64,000 bases of DNA from assembly GCA_038502445.1 (NCBI GenBank), contig JAHLJS010000008.1, positions 41,628,443 to 41,692,442 of the forward strand, written 5' to 3'. The DNA comes from Eremochloa ophiuroides (Eukaryota > Streptophyta > Magnoliopsida > Poales > Poaceae). The translations under genes were made by a program, and so were the position numbers. The notes beneath the pieces are model-generated. The model had not been told where the DNA came from and made no database searches. It saw only the letters and a program-made list of their open reading frames with translations. This document shows, piece by piece, positions 11,977 through 24,148 of this stretch (position 1 is the first letter of the stretch; each line of letters begins with the position of its first letter).

Positions 11977-14584
11977 ATTATTTCACGCTACGGAACCAAT
12001 CAACACCTTTTATAAGCTTCAAAATCCACCAAATGGTATTTTAAACCTATTTGAGAAAACTGCTTCTAACTTACCTCAATGCTTGCTTAAAGATGTCAGT
12101 AAAAGACTTGTTTGAATGACCAGATCGGAAGGTGCTGATGAGTTTTCCGCGTTTCTTCGAGGAATGATGTGACGAGCAAATCTCTCGTGCCAACTGAAGC
12201 ACTTCATCTACATTCCTTCTCTAGGCCCTAGCTTATATGAGCATATAACGAAGTTGATTCTACATTCTCTAATGACACTGGTCTTCCATCTTTCTATTCC
12301 ATAACTTATTTTACTTAGGAATTATAGCAACCACCTTATCATGAGGTGGAGAATAACTTGGTCAGATTTTAAGTAACAAGGTAGCTCGTAATATATTATG
12401 CCCTATATTTCAAGTTATGGTATGTTGCTTATTTTCAAAATATACTAAGCTATATATATATGTAAGCGTTGGATCGATCATGCACCATGTCATAACACTT
12501 ATTCTTAATACCCCTGTTATGAGATATATGTATTTGACAAAATAAAACTAGCTTCAAAACAAGTTTTATGTAAGTGAATTCTTACCCTTTTGCTAAATAG
12601 ATGAATCGGTTGTAACATACTTTTGAAAACTTCAAAAGGTTTTATGAGTTAAAACATTTGAAGAAAGAAAATTAAAAATAATGTTTCTAGCCTTCCTTGT
12701 GCTTGCTGCAAGAATCTTATGAAGACCTTTTGAGGACTCAAGCGGAAGGCAAGAAGATAGTGTTCAACTCTCTGTAGAAGGCCCTGTGAAGAGTTGAGTT
12801 TCTCCAACAATGTCCTACAAAGTGCTTCTCAACTTCTATGAGGAACAGAGCGAAGATAGCGTACAAAGCATCGGCTTATATATGACTAAGTCTTGCTAAC
12901 GTCATATGAAGTTGAACATAATTCTTCCGGATATGAGTGAAGTTATAGCTGTACCATTCCAATAATTGTCATCCTTTCTAGATTTTTATCAATCCTTGAG
13001 AATCTCTCGCTCCATAAGTTCCTGGTCCTTGGGGAACTTCTGGATGCACTCATTAACTCAAAACAAAACTTTGGTTAATCATTGAATTCTTAAGTTTGTT
13101 CATGTGTAAAGTCTCCTTCTTTCAAGATACTGTCATTTCCATGAAAGCTATTGTAATTGTAGTCTGTGGGATATGATGATCCATGACCATGATGCAGCAT
13201 CGAAATCTGGGGTCTCTTATGGATCGCGACCATAGGAAGTTACTGCTAGACGTTCGTTGTTATCAGAGTTGTTGGTCATGATCCTAGCCTGCAATTAATG
13301 TGTTTTCACTCTCTTTAAAACCTCTGTTGGAGAATTCATATCCGTGTTTTTCCTGAATTTCAAAAATTTCTTGTTGTTATATCTTTTTTGAAATCTACTT
13401 TGAGGGTTTGCTTCATAGGAACATCTAGGTGAACTTGAATTTATTACTCGAATAAAATATAAAAACCTGATATATATCCACGAAACTCCACATTGTGTTT
13501 GTGTCATGTTTAGCATCTTTGACTTGACACGTATAAGATTTCTTGACGTCGTTAGATGACACGTGTCACGCGACTTTCTTTACTCGGACACATGTCATGC
13601 CCTTGATCTTGAGATTTGTTATATATTGGTCGAGAGCTACATCAACTGTGCCCTATAGTGGTGCCACGATCCGTGACCACGGTGCCGCATCGGAACCTAG
13701 AGTCTCCTTGTGGCTAGCCAGCGCATGGATGTGCTGCTAGGGGCGCGCAGGTATCGAGGCCTAAGGTCGTGATCCACTATAGTTTCATGACTGAATAAGC
13801 TCTCTCCTGTCTGCACCCTATGGGAAAATGAATCCAACTAACAGTGGTGTACTATGACCCATCATTTCTGTATAGCGTCGGAACATGGGGTCTCCTATAG
13901 GTCACCACCATAAGGAAATACTGCTGGGTATCTGAACTCGGAGTTTCCTATGGGGTGTAACTTTAAGGAAATACCGCCGAGCATTCGCTTGTATCGAGAT
14001 TTGTGGTCATTATACCTCATGGCTATCATTGCTATATCTTTACTCCTTTGATTCCTGTAATGAGACTACAATAATTGTATCTTGTAATGGTGTCTCGACC
14101 CGTGACTATGGTGCCGTGTCAAAACTTAGGATCTTCGGTGGGTTGCAAACCACACCAGTCATGACCAGAGTGTGCACTGGTATTGTAGTCGATACTCCTG
14201 AACCATTACATCTGCAATTAATATATTCTCTATCCCTTGAATTTTATTCCATATTTTGCTAAAAATTTCAAAGTCCTTGATAAGGAGATTCAGGAGTTCG
14301 GTGTTTTGCAAGATGTATTGTTGATAAGGTCTTTTAAGGCAGGAAGGAAGTTTGATTTTGTGTCCTCAATCAGAAAGAGAAAGCTACACCAATATGGACA
14401 ACTTGACAACATTTCTACCAGAGTTTTCTTAAAACCCTATAATCAAAATTGGATTTCTCTTCCTTAAGAGATTTGAAACCTTCCTTATTTTGCAAAAGAG
14501 AAAAATGTATGTGGCTTATCTTGTTTCCTTTACTCGTCCTCATGCTTATAATTTCTTCTAAATCTCGAGGACGAGATTTCTTTT
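11977..14584 (+). other. Non-coding internal domain of the LARD-like element
   Basis: About 2.6 kb with no gag, protease, reverse transcriptase or integrase. The left part (to about 12600) is a diverged relative of the internal region at 57640-58060; both lead up to a tag-ATG (12600 and 58058). After the ATG here no long frame survives. Between about 13170 and 14230 degenerate copies of a 100-200 bp unit recur; the shared core reads like GATCCGTGACCA...GGTGCCGCATCGGAAC...GGTCTCCTATGG. A remnant ctcgaggacgag just before the purine tract is typical of the 3' end of pol in related gypsy elements. Confidence 0.6.
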
Positions 14585-14596
14585 AAGGGGGTAGAG
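14585..14596 (+). other. Polypurine tract of the LARD-like element
   Basis: AAGGGGGTAGAG lies immediately upstream of the 3' LTR start at 14598, where plus-strand DNA synthesis would be primed. Confidence 0.8.
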
Positions 14597-14597
14597 C

Positions 14598-17500
14598 TGT
14601 AACACCCCTGGTGTTACTGAAGTAAAAATGGGACATGTCATCATATGCACTGCACCGCATTCATAATTAAGTTCAATTTATTATGCATATAAATTAAAAC
14701 AAATTTAATTTCATAGGTTGTTTGTGCTTAAGTAATTTAGAGTGATTTAATTTTATCTTCTGATGGCTTGTTAGTTGGGTGTATTAATTAATCACTACTT
14801 AAAAATACAATTTGGAATTAATTTAAAACACTAAATCGGGCTAAAACCCTAGTTTCAAAACTATGTAGAATTGGGCCTTGGTCCCAAAAGAAACGTTGTA
14901 GCTCTTATTTAGTGGAGCAACTTTGGTATACAAAGTTTTTCAAGTTACTATTTGGAAATTTAAATTAAACTTGAATTTCTATCCTCAAATTTGAATTTAA
15001 AACTCCAATTCAAAAATTACTTGGAATCTGAAGTTAAGTCTTAAATAAAAATTGTAAAGCTCACTAAACTGAGCAACTTTGATGTTTACAGATTTTGAAC
15101 TTCTTCAATAAATATTTGAGATTTGAATTGAATTTAGAAAGGGCTATTTATCCCCTTTTCAATAATTTCAAAAATATTCAAAATTTGAAGATATTTTATA
15201 TGTCAGAGTTGTTCAGAATGGAATTCTACACAATTCTTATTTTGACCATTTTTCATGTTGTTACACAAAATTGGAAGTAATTTGTAAAATTCGAAAACTG
15301 GATAACTCCTGCTATAGTGTTCATCCAATTAGGTTTCGGCAGCGAGCTGCTTGCCGCTTACCGCCAGGGCGCCGCCTCTGCGCGCCACCTGTGGCCGCGC
15401 TGCCACGCAGCTGTGGTCGTGGCAACCTTGAACAGGACGTGGTGCACCCCTTCTGACCCTCCGTCGTCCTTATCAGCGCGAAGACGACGTCCTGCGCTCG
15501 CGTTTCCTCCGCTTGGTCGCCATTGTAGAGCTCTGTTCGTCCTCAAAATTCACCACCACGGATCATTCTCATTCCAAATCAAACGTTCCATTAGGTTCGC
15601 CACACCTTTGCGTCCCTCCCGAACCCATTTTTGCCTTTGATTGTCGTCGAGGTACCTGGGCGACATCATCTTCCTCCCTGCCGGTCATCAGCGCCGCCGT
15701 GCTCGGCTCCGATGCAGCCGGGCTGAACCAGTGAGCTACTCTTTTTCTCGTCTTGCGTTTCACGACTCACTTGACCTCATGAAGCTCATAGTCCAAGCCG
15801 TTTTTTCCTTTGGTGAACCAGCGTAGCCGGAACGAGGGTCTTGCCACCGGAACGCGCTCTGTGACTGTCATCGATGATGACCGCGAGCTCCAGCATCCTT
15901 CCCGTCGCAACCATCGTGCGCAGCAGGACCAAGGTGAGCCGGCGAGTCGATTGCCACCATTAATTTAGCCTTAACCCACTCGCACCGTCGGAACACGGCA
16001 TGCCGCCGAGCTCCAGTTTGACAGAGCCGCCATGGCCGCCACCTTGAGTGCTGCCGAGTTCTAATTATCGAGATGGGACCATAGGATGTTGCGCTAGGGT
16101 GTAGGATGCTCTTCGGTTGTTTTTCCCCGCCGGAGAGGCCATCGTCGGTGAAGCCGTCGTGGCTACGGCCGCCGCGCGCGCACGCGCATGCGCCTGGCTG
16201 CTTTGGTCCGTCGGGGGATGGAGGAAGAAGGTGAGGCCCAAACTGGGCCTGGCTGGGCCAAGGTGGGCCGGTCCAGTGGAGCTGGCAAATTGATTTTTCA
16301 TTTTCGGATTAAAGGAATAGTGCTCAGTTTTATTTATTTTGTATAGATATTTATACAGCTCCAAAAATTATGCAATAAATGTGGTAGATTCTTTGTGTGG
16401 TATAGTATTTATGAAAAATATTATACAGGCATTTTGAGTATTTTCTGTAGATTATAAAAATGTATATTTTAATTAATAAATGACATTTCCCTGATTTTTG
16501 TAGCTCCAAATATTGATCCAAAAATTATGAAATTTTTGTAGTAGCTGTTACTTGCTGTGAGCTACCTCCACAAAAATCTGTAGCTCATTTGAATAAATTT
16601 TAATTGTTTTGTAATTTATCCCTAATTAATTAATAATTAAAATGGTGTTTAGTATTAATGGCTTAGGGTTTATTCCGGATCATCGAATCAGGGAACTGAG
16701 ATAACCATGGGCTTAGTTAGGGGTCTGGGAGCTTTGCGACCCGTTGTCACCCTCTCGGCCACCTCCGGCCGCTTGCGGCCCTGGCCGAACTTGGCCTGGC
16801 CGGCCGGTGGCCATGGCTTCACCCCTCTGGCTTGGCCAGAGCGGGCTGGAGCCGGGTTGGACCGGGCCATTTGTATTGGGAGTGCTAAGGGAGCCAATAT
16901 GGACTGTGTTGGTTGTTCGGGCCGGTCCAACAGTAGAGGCTGAGTAGTTAAATAAATTTATTTATTTTCTTTCTTAATATATGAAATGTATTGTGCCTTG
17001 TGGTTTTTGGATTGAGTGAAGACCAGGGATTGTTAACACTTTAAATAATCCTTGGCAACTTATTTAGTAGAATAATTTATTATTGTTATGTGGTGGTTAA
17101 TAATAGTTAATAAAATAATTAGGTGAGGTAATAACCACCATGATAATAGAATCTTAATAAGAACATAATGACCCTTGTTACTAGTTGGCAATTACCTTAG
17201 GGTTTACCAAAACAATGTAACCCTTAATTACAGGTTATCCTGACCTATAGTGTCATGAGGTTGTTTCTTTAAGATGCAACTTCATGGGTAAAAACATCCA
17301 AATAGAACGACTTCTTTTGGAACCTTTCCGTACCCTAAGTCGTGCATAGAATTCCTTATAGGTACCCGTAGACCGCTAACCCAAGTTGTTCGACAACAAG
17401 CTAGTCTTGTTGGCTTGCAACTTTATCGCAAAGGAAAGTAGTATTTAACTTTCTTCGAATATTTAATGTAATGTATTTGTATGTTTCCATTATGCATCAT

Positions 17501-19020
17501 GCCATGCATTTCATCATGCATTAATATTTCGTGTAGTGAACGCGGGATATTCGTATTTGAAGCAAATCCCGAGTTGGTCTTCACTCCGTAGACGCGGAAC
17601 TTCCTCGGTAATTGACTTCAGAGTTGTATCTGCTCCAAGGCAACAGGCAAGCCCCGGTGCATTAGCCCCTCCTTGTGTTTTATAAATCTTTATCACCTTG
17701 AGTTAAATTGCTGCATTAGGTTGATAGAAGTTGATTGTCACCTACTTGCTGCATTTACCTGCCTTGATATATTATCCTTGAAACCCGATTTAAAGGCAAA
17801 TGTTTATAAAATGCTTAGCCATGCTTAATAGTTAAGCTTTTATGAAAAAAAGATATTTTGTATGCTTGGGGTATACTACCATGAACTATTATAATTGTTT
17901 GACAGGGCAGTGGACTTGCATTGAGAAAGGAATCTCGATGTAGTGTCTTTGACTGTCTATTAAGAAAACGAAATGGAATCCATTAGGGACCATTCATTGT
18001 TGGCCTGATGGATCGAGACTTTGCAACTAGTCACATACTACGGAAAGCCTCTGACTCCGGTCGCTCCTCTCCTTGAATCGACAACCACGCACTGGGAGTG
18101 TAGAGATGGCGAGAGTAGCGTGTACCCTCGTGGCCGGCGTGCCTGGAGAGGAGGGGAGTACTGTGCTCTCGGGTGGCGCAGGACTGGTTCAAGTTTTGGA
18201 AAAGCCGTGGTAGGCGGGGTTGGCATATGCAAGCTTAGGTGCTACAGTGTGGATAGGGATCCCCAGCTGGGTACTTAATCGATTCGAATCGTCGTTGCTC
18301 CTCGGATAATGGAGACTTGATCCACTGACTTACAGCGAAGAGTGGTTCGGAACTAGGTGAAAGATGTGAGAAATGGGTGAATATTGAGATTATCTTAATG
18401 AATCAATCTAGATTCAGGATTGAGTTTTAAGCTGACTTAGAGTGCTTTTCTGCAAAACTCTTTGATTCTTGCTAAAGCCTCATCTTGATTCCCCTCAGCC
18501 TGCATTCCTGAGTCTTCTCCCCAATTTTTGGTCGGATAAGTCTTGCGGAGTACCCCATGTACTCAGGGTTTGTTAACCCCCTGTTGCAGGTTAAAGTCAA
18601 GAGCTGTACAGGTTTGGCTATCGCCAAGCTGGTGGCACTCGAAGAGCTGCCCTATGCAGTAGATGACATGTGCTTATCAGCACTTCCTTGGGCAAGATGT
18701 CATCTATATTACTTATAAGTGTAAGAGCTACCTTATCTTGTCTTTAACAACAAGAACCTTTGTAAAGACTATCACTGGAATGTTTAAACTATAATTGTTC
18801 TTTTCCGCTTTTTACTCTGATGTATTTTGAACTCTATGAATGAATGTAATAAGATGGTTGGTTTCCGTCCCGTGAAATGATCCTCGGTGGGACATTACGG
18901 TGTTCGCGAGAGCACCCGACAGGGCTTCCGGAGTTATCAGGCTCCCGTGCATAACAGTCGGGGGTCGTTGGACTACGGCAGGTGCACGTGGGCCATGGTA
19001 ATTTGGGCGGTTCTGTCACA
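14598..19020 (+). repeat. 3' LTR of the LARD-like element (4423 bp)
   Basis: Near-identical to 7535-11962, with scattered single-base changes and a few small indels (for example loss of a short catatg-containing stretch near 18245 relative to 11180). The palindrome (18280-18291) and hairpin (18548-18564) are conserved. It ends CTGTCACA at 19020, directly abutting the gypsy sequence that resumes at 19021. Confidence 0.88.
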
Positions 19021-19025
19021 GTAAC

Positions 19026-19849
19026 TTGCTGAAATGGAGAGAAGAAGAGAGATTGTGTGCTCGAGATGATTCAGCTGGTTTCGGTGTGGGATTGAGCACA
19101 TAATGCAAGGGTATTTATAGGGGGTGAAGGGCTGGTAACCAGGCCACAAGGGCTAGGTCGGCCGACCCCACCTGCACAGGTTCAGAGCTGCTTTCACCTT
19201 TGGACAGGGAATCTATTTGAATTCAAACACAATTTTGCAGACAGGACTTTAAACATGGGTCGGCCGACCCATGTTTTGTTCCCTTTTCAGCTTTAAACAG
19301 TGTGTTTCATTTTGTCCGGTAAAGTAAAGATTAGTGGTGGACCAAAAGTGGAGAAGTTTTCAGAGATTCCCTTGTCTAGTGTTTTGTGAAAAAGAAAGGT
19401 ATATGACAAAAGCGGGGACATGCTTTAAAGTGATTCCCATGGACCATGGGAGCACTAATGCATGCCAAAGTGTTCAGTTTTCAGAATTTGGATGGTGGTG
19501 GATGTCGGATTCTCAATGGAGCATGTGAAAGTGGTCATGACCAAAAGTTATCGACCAAATTCAAAATTAACTGGTGATTGAAGTTGAGACAGTGATCAGG
19601 ACACCAGACTAACATCACCAGAGGTGAGTGGGCCCCATGGTGGGGTCGGTCGACCCTACCTTGGGTGGTCCCACCACCTCAGGCGTGAGCACTACAGTTC
19701 TTTTCAAGTTTTATTTATCTAAGTTCTTTATTTTGTCGAAATAAAATATTGCAAAATTTAAATATGAAATGCAATGCGAAAAATGCAAGAATTGAAATGC
19801 GAAAAGTAAATATGAGATAAATACTGATTTACCTTACCAGCAAGGGCTC
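19026..19849 (-). other. U3-like promoter fragment of a gypsy element
   Basis: On the minus strand this stretch carries a TATA box (CTATAAATAC, 19120-19111) preceded by copies of the GGTCGGCCGACC/GGTCGACCGACC palindrome. Similar palindromes and a matching gtgggcccca(t/c)ggt(g/a)gggtcgg segment occur in the LTR at 22096-23865, so this is probably a diverged U3. Its downstream leader is cut by the LARD insertion and resumes at 7534 going left. From about 19850 to 20020 the minus strand gives the tail of the gag-protease ORF. Confidence 0.5.
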
Positions 19850-20021
19850 CATGTTTTAGGTCCGTAGAGCAGGACCTCTCCTTTTTGGGTTCATTCTTTG
19901 TGTGCTTCGGTCGGTCCCAGAGATGGGGATCGTGATGATCGCACCTCTTTTTTATGCCATTCCTTCTTGGTTGATGCTTGTGACTCAACAGAGTCATCCT
20001 TGTTCACCACCTCGGCTTTAC

Positions 20022-20582
20022 TTACCAGTTCGCCCTTTTTGGCCTTCGGCGGTTGATTCTTTCGGCGAGGTGCATATTGTGGCTTCTTCTCCCAAAGATT
20101 CTTTCTTGCCTATTGCATAGATTTATAACCATTGAAAGGACATTTAATTCTCTTACTTGGGAGTTGGAATGGACCTGGCCGGATCCCACGTAGATGATGG
20201 CGTTCATGGTGTTGAGGAACGGCCTTCCTAGAATGACAGGGACTTCGTCATCAGCCCCCATATTGAGAATGATGAAGTCGGCAGGGATGTATTCGTCTTG
20301 AACTTTGACAAGGATATCCCCTGCCAATCCCTTGGGAAACCGGATGAATTGATCGGCCATCTGCAATTTGACAAAAGTGGGGTACAAAGGTCCCCCTAGC
20401 AGATTTTCATACATTACCTTGGACATGATGTTGACTTCAGATCCAAGGTTGCAGAAGGCGTTGTTGAAGGTGTGCGGCCCGATCACGCAGGTGATGGTAG
20501 GATGGCCAGGGTCACTCTTCTTGGCCATGAATGGCGGGTCAAGAAGGCAACCCGGATTTGGGCCTGACCGGAGGCTTATCAA
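20022..20582 (-). pseudogene. Retropepsin-like protease domain of gypsy element B
   Basis: A 186-residue open segment with aspartic-protease features of Tat/Athila gypsy elements: VIGPHTFNNAFCNLGSEVNIM near residues 33-53, VYENLLGG-type context, FIRFPKGLAGDILVKV, a PADFIILNMGADDEVPVILGRPFL block and NTMNAIIYVGSG. In the family the active site reads D(L/T)G(A/S); here it is NLGS, so the catalytic Asp is replaced by Asn and the enzyme would be dead. A basic tail (RINRRRPKRANW) follows. It is linked upstream, in a broken frame, to the gag remnant. Confidence 0.7.
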
Positions 20583-20822
20583 ACCTCGTGGAAATTAACT
20601 TGACACCCTCAATTGGTTCCTTAAGTTTCCCTGGGATCTTATCTTGTTCAAAGGATGGGACAGCTGCTGCTATTTGAGCTAATTGTGTTTCTAGCATTTT
20701 ATTAAAGCTCAATTGATTTTTCATAACAGTGTTAAAGCTATCCATTTTCTCACTAAGATTTTCAAGAATCTTATCATTAGCCATTATTTTCTTATTTATG
20801 CTATCATTGATTTTAGATTAGC

Positions 20823-21940
20823 CTAAGACAAGATCTTTAAGAGAAGGTTGGTTAACATAAGAATTATAAAAATTATTGCTGTAACCATTACCTTGATTTC
20901 CTTGTAGAAGGGGCGCGAGTTCCATCCTCCTTGTTGCTGGGGTCGATACCCATTGTTGTTGTTATTGATGATGAAGCTCACCTCCTCCTTCGTTTCGGGA
21001 CAATTGTTGCCCGAATAATCTTCTCCCCCACATACCTCGCACCATGGATCAGCTTCAATTGCCCGTGCGGTGACAGTGGTTTGAATGGCCTCTTGTTCCT
21101 TTTTAGAACCTTCCTCAATCTTTTTCATCAAGAGGTTCATTTTTGCTGAGAGCATGTCCACCTCATGAACGGGGTGCATACCCCTTTTCTTTGGCTAGAG
21201 ACGCTCCTCATTCCATCCTTGGTTGATAACCATCTTTTCAATGAGGTCTTTAACATCCTTGATATTGTGTTGCAGAAATGCTCCTCCAGCAGCAGTATCA
21301 AGGTGACTACGGGCTAATCCAGTCAGCCCATGGTAGAAACCTTGGATTAGGAGCCATTCTTCAATGCCATGATGAGGACAAACACGAATGTATTTCTAGA
21401 GACGTTCTCATGCTTTGAGAATCGTCTCATCAGCTTGTTGTTGAAAGCTTGAGATCTTTCCACGAAGAGCGCTGGTTGTGCCCATTGGGAAGAATTTCTT
21501 GAGAAATGTGTTTGCACACTTCTCCCAAGTGGTAACTTCATTCTTGATGGCATAGAACCATTGCTTCGCCTTTCCAAGCAATGAGAATGGGAATAGGCGA
21601 AGACGGATGGCGTCTGCCGAGACATTCTTGATAGTGAAGGTATCACACACCTCCAAGAAATGCTGGAGATGGGCATCAGCATCTTCAAATGGCTTTCCAC
21701 AGAACGGGTTGGCTTGCACCATGTTGATAAGTGTTGGCTTGAGCTCAAAGGTAGCATCCCCCCAAGTTGAGCTGCGGATCGGTGGTAATGTTGTCAGCCG
21801 ACGGTGCAGAGAACTCAGAGATGGTCTTTTGGGCCATAGCTTCCTTGATTGGTAGTGCGGAGCCTCTTTCCTCAAATAGATTCAGATTTGAGATGAACCT
21901 TTGAGGTGGATCTTCAACAAAATTTGACGGCAATTAGAAA
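20823..21940 (-). pseudogene. gag remnant of gypsy element B
   Basis: The minus strand from about 21933 gives FVEDPPQRFISNLNLF, then a retrotransposon gag domain (TLINMVQANPFCGKPFEDAD, HLQHFLEVCDTF, IRLRLFPFSLLGKAKQWF, WEKCANTFLKKFFP) at 21875-21408. Past a stop, FYHGLTGLARSHLDTAAGGAF and a coiled segment follow. A zinc-knuckle relic at 21179-20823 reads CEVCGGEDYSGNNC; the spacing is CX2CX4HX4C but the His is Tyr. Several stops and frame changes make this a pseudogene. The domain order is normal for gypsy gag. Confidence 0.75.
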
Positions 21941-22069
21941 CCGCTCATGCACTGTCTAGCTTCACGATAACGAGAAACACAGACAGGGGTAAGCCCCTAC
22001 ACTAATCGATAACTAAATTGATAGTAGACTCTGGATTCAATTTTTATTAATATTCCTAGACTGATGCTT

Positions 22070-22087
22070 TCCCCGGCAACGGCGCCA
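22070..22087 (-). other. Primer binding site, tRNA-Asp type (element B)
   Basis: The plus strand TCCCCGGCAACGGCGCCA equals the 3' end of plant tRNA-Asp, so the minus-strand element would be primed by tRNA-Asp. It sits 8 bp from the LTR boundary at 22096. Confidence 0.85.
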
Positions 22088-22095
22088 GAAATCCT

Positions 22096-23865
22096 TGTTG
22101 ACACTTCTTAGCGCAACTACCAGAGACAGGGTGTTTGGCTATCTCTGATAACGGCACCAGAAGTGCCTTGAGGGGTATTTCTTATGTCTATTGGATAATT
22201 TCGCAAGCGCACAGAATATACCGCTGTAGCACTTCACCCGGGAGTATTCCAAGGTATCGTTATTTATTTTATCCCAAGGGAAAGCGATTGCTAGGAATAA
22301 TTAATAAAAGAGAGAGATCATTAAGTCTATAGAAACTTAGTATCAACTAATGATAGGGGGTAAATCGATAAATAGAGGAAAGGGTAATGACACCAAAACA
22401 CGACAAGGTTTAGGATAACTAAGGATAAATAGTAGAGTATAGCTAGGTGGAAGGACAATGAGTGAGTATAAGACTCCTATGACTCTTACTTTACTCTTGT
22501 GAACTATCTCATCAAATGGATGAATTACACTAAGACAGCTACCATACTTCCGGCGTGTAGGGGGTAGTGCGAAACAATAGAGGATATAACCTCTACCCAA
22601 AGCGCCTACTCTCTTATGGGAGACTACCTTTTAAGACCTTGGCTAAAATAGTGGAGGGATACTAAGACTAGATAGAGCTGTCACCACCTGCTAGCACCCA
22701 CTAACAATCCGTGCGACAAGTGGCATTCAAGGGTAAGATCTAGTCTAAGCACCACGCTTACACTAATTCTCACTACTCTAGCTGGGTACCAAACAGTTAA
22801 AGTACCCTATGATAGGCAATGAACTACACACGTGAGCTGGTTACAGGATCACAATCTAGTATAACTCAACTATAAGGTAAGACAAGACACAACAATACTA
22901 TAATAAATAGTAAAGTACTAAGTAAACACTTAGTAAAGTAAAGTAAAGATAATATATTGATAAAGGTAAAGTCTTACAAAAGGAATGGTACAAGAGCTAT
23001 ACCAGACTCAACAGCAGATGGCTCCGGAGACCCCGAGCGTAGCTCGACTCGACTCTAACTCCCACACTAGACTAATACTACAACTAAAGAGTGGAACTCT
23101 AGCTTCTCTTGTCTCTTGTGTATCTTGTGTGTCCTGAAGAGGGTGATGGTGGCCTCTATTTATAGGAGAGAGTGGAGGGGCGCCACGTCAGCGATCCGTG
23201 TGCTCCTTGCCTCTCCTCCCTTAGATGAACCGACCTTGAACCGCCTCAAGATGGACGGCCGTGGACAAACCAGCACATGGGAAGTGTGCTTAAGTCGGTG
23301 GGAAGGTAACCGACCTGGCTACGCACCAAGGGGGTCGGCCGACCCCCTATGACAGGTGGGCCCAACCAGGTGTGGTCCCCACCAGTCATAGAGTGTCCCC
23401 TTGTGCTGGTTCTGTCTTGATTGTGTTGTTTCATGCCTTGATCCTTGTGCTTTGATTATCCACCGTTGAATGGAAACACACGTTGATCTGATGGTTCAAA
23501 TGAGCTGGGTGGAGTGTCACACAGATCATGCCACGTCATCAGAGCCAGGTGGGCCCCACGGTAGGGTCGGTCGACCCACACATGGGCCCACACTGAGCTC
23601 TCCTCTCTTCTACGTGCTTCCTTGTGTCATTTCTTGAAGTGTGATGATCTGGTGCCTCCATATCTGGGTCGGCTGAATCACATATGTGAGCTTCAACTGC
23701 TGCATTCTGTCCTGTTTTGATCTTCCCTGCATTCACAAGCTAAGAGTATAAGTGTAACTAGTTATTTTTGATAAAATATGTTCATGTTACGTTTATTCTC
23801 TCTTGAATCCGAGGCCTGTTGATGGTGTTTGAATGTGAATTTTTATGGTATATCCACCGTCAACA
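22096..23865 (-). repeat. 5' LTR of gypsy element B (1770 bp)
   Basis: Bounded by TGTTGAC at 22096 and GTCAACA ending at 23865. A TATA box on the minus strand (TATAAATA, 23164-23157) and GGTCGGCCGACC-type palindromes near 23335 and 23565 mark U3. A second copy of the first bases (aacggcaccagaa near 22148) suggests a small internal duplication close to the LTR edge. Confidence 0.75.
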
Positions 23866-24148
23866 GCCTCCGCGCCATCCACAAGGCCTCTCCATCCGTT
23901 GGCACCTCGCGCCCATCAGGTGCTCGATGAAATGCCTCTGAGAGAAGCTATGGTGGTAAGACTACCATATCCTTGTGCAAGATATTCATATTCTTTTTGT
24001 GCAGCGGAACAAACACGTTCTCACTCCAACCTATCTCTACAAGAACCTAGAATAAAAAACAACTACATGTACCATCTGGACCAGGCCGTGGCTAGCCAGA
24101 GCCTGGCTGATGGGCTCGGCCACCCAACGCCCTATATCAAACGCACCC
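23866..24148. other. Intergenic, nothing recognised
   Basis: Lies between the LTR of element B and the P450 pseudogene. An open frame runs through 23845-24252, but its residues do not resemble the P450 N-terminus. It may be host DNA upstream of the pseudogene. Confidence 0.3.

Larger units (their letters stand above)
7535..19020 (+). mobile_element. LARD-like non-autonomous LTR retrotransposon (11.5 kb)
   Basis: Two direct repeats of 4428 bp (7535-11962) and 4423 bp (14598-19020) flank a 2635-bp internal region with no recognisable gag or pol. Both repeats begin TGTAACACCCCTGG and end TTCTGTCACA. A primer site TGGTATCAGAGC follows the left LTR and a purine tract precedes the right LTR, giving + orientation. 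Flanking pentamers ATAAC (7530-7534) and GTAAC (19021-19025) agree at 4 of 5 positions and are the likely target duplication. Very long LTRs around a short non-coding core are what defines LARDs, which must be mobilised by proteins from another element. By eye the LTRs differ by only about 1%, so the insertion is recent. It split an older minus-strand gypsy sequence. Confidence 0.88.
19026..23865 (-). mobile_element. Ty3/gypsy element B (Tat/Athila-like), defective
   Basis: On the minus strand: 5' LTR (23865-22096), tRNA-Asp primer site, gag (about 21940-20840), retropepsin domain (20582-20110), ORF tail (to about 19850), then a U3-like region. Reverse transcriptase, RNase H and integrase are absent, so the copy is non-autonomous as well as mutated. 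The LARD-like element is inserted at its left side. Confidence 0.7.

Noticed and set aside
22343..22600. 85-codon minus-strand ORF in LTR B
   Set aside because: Lies in the LTR, no known domain, low support.
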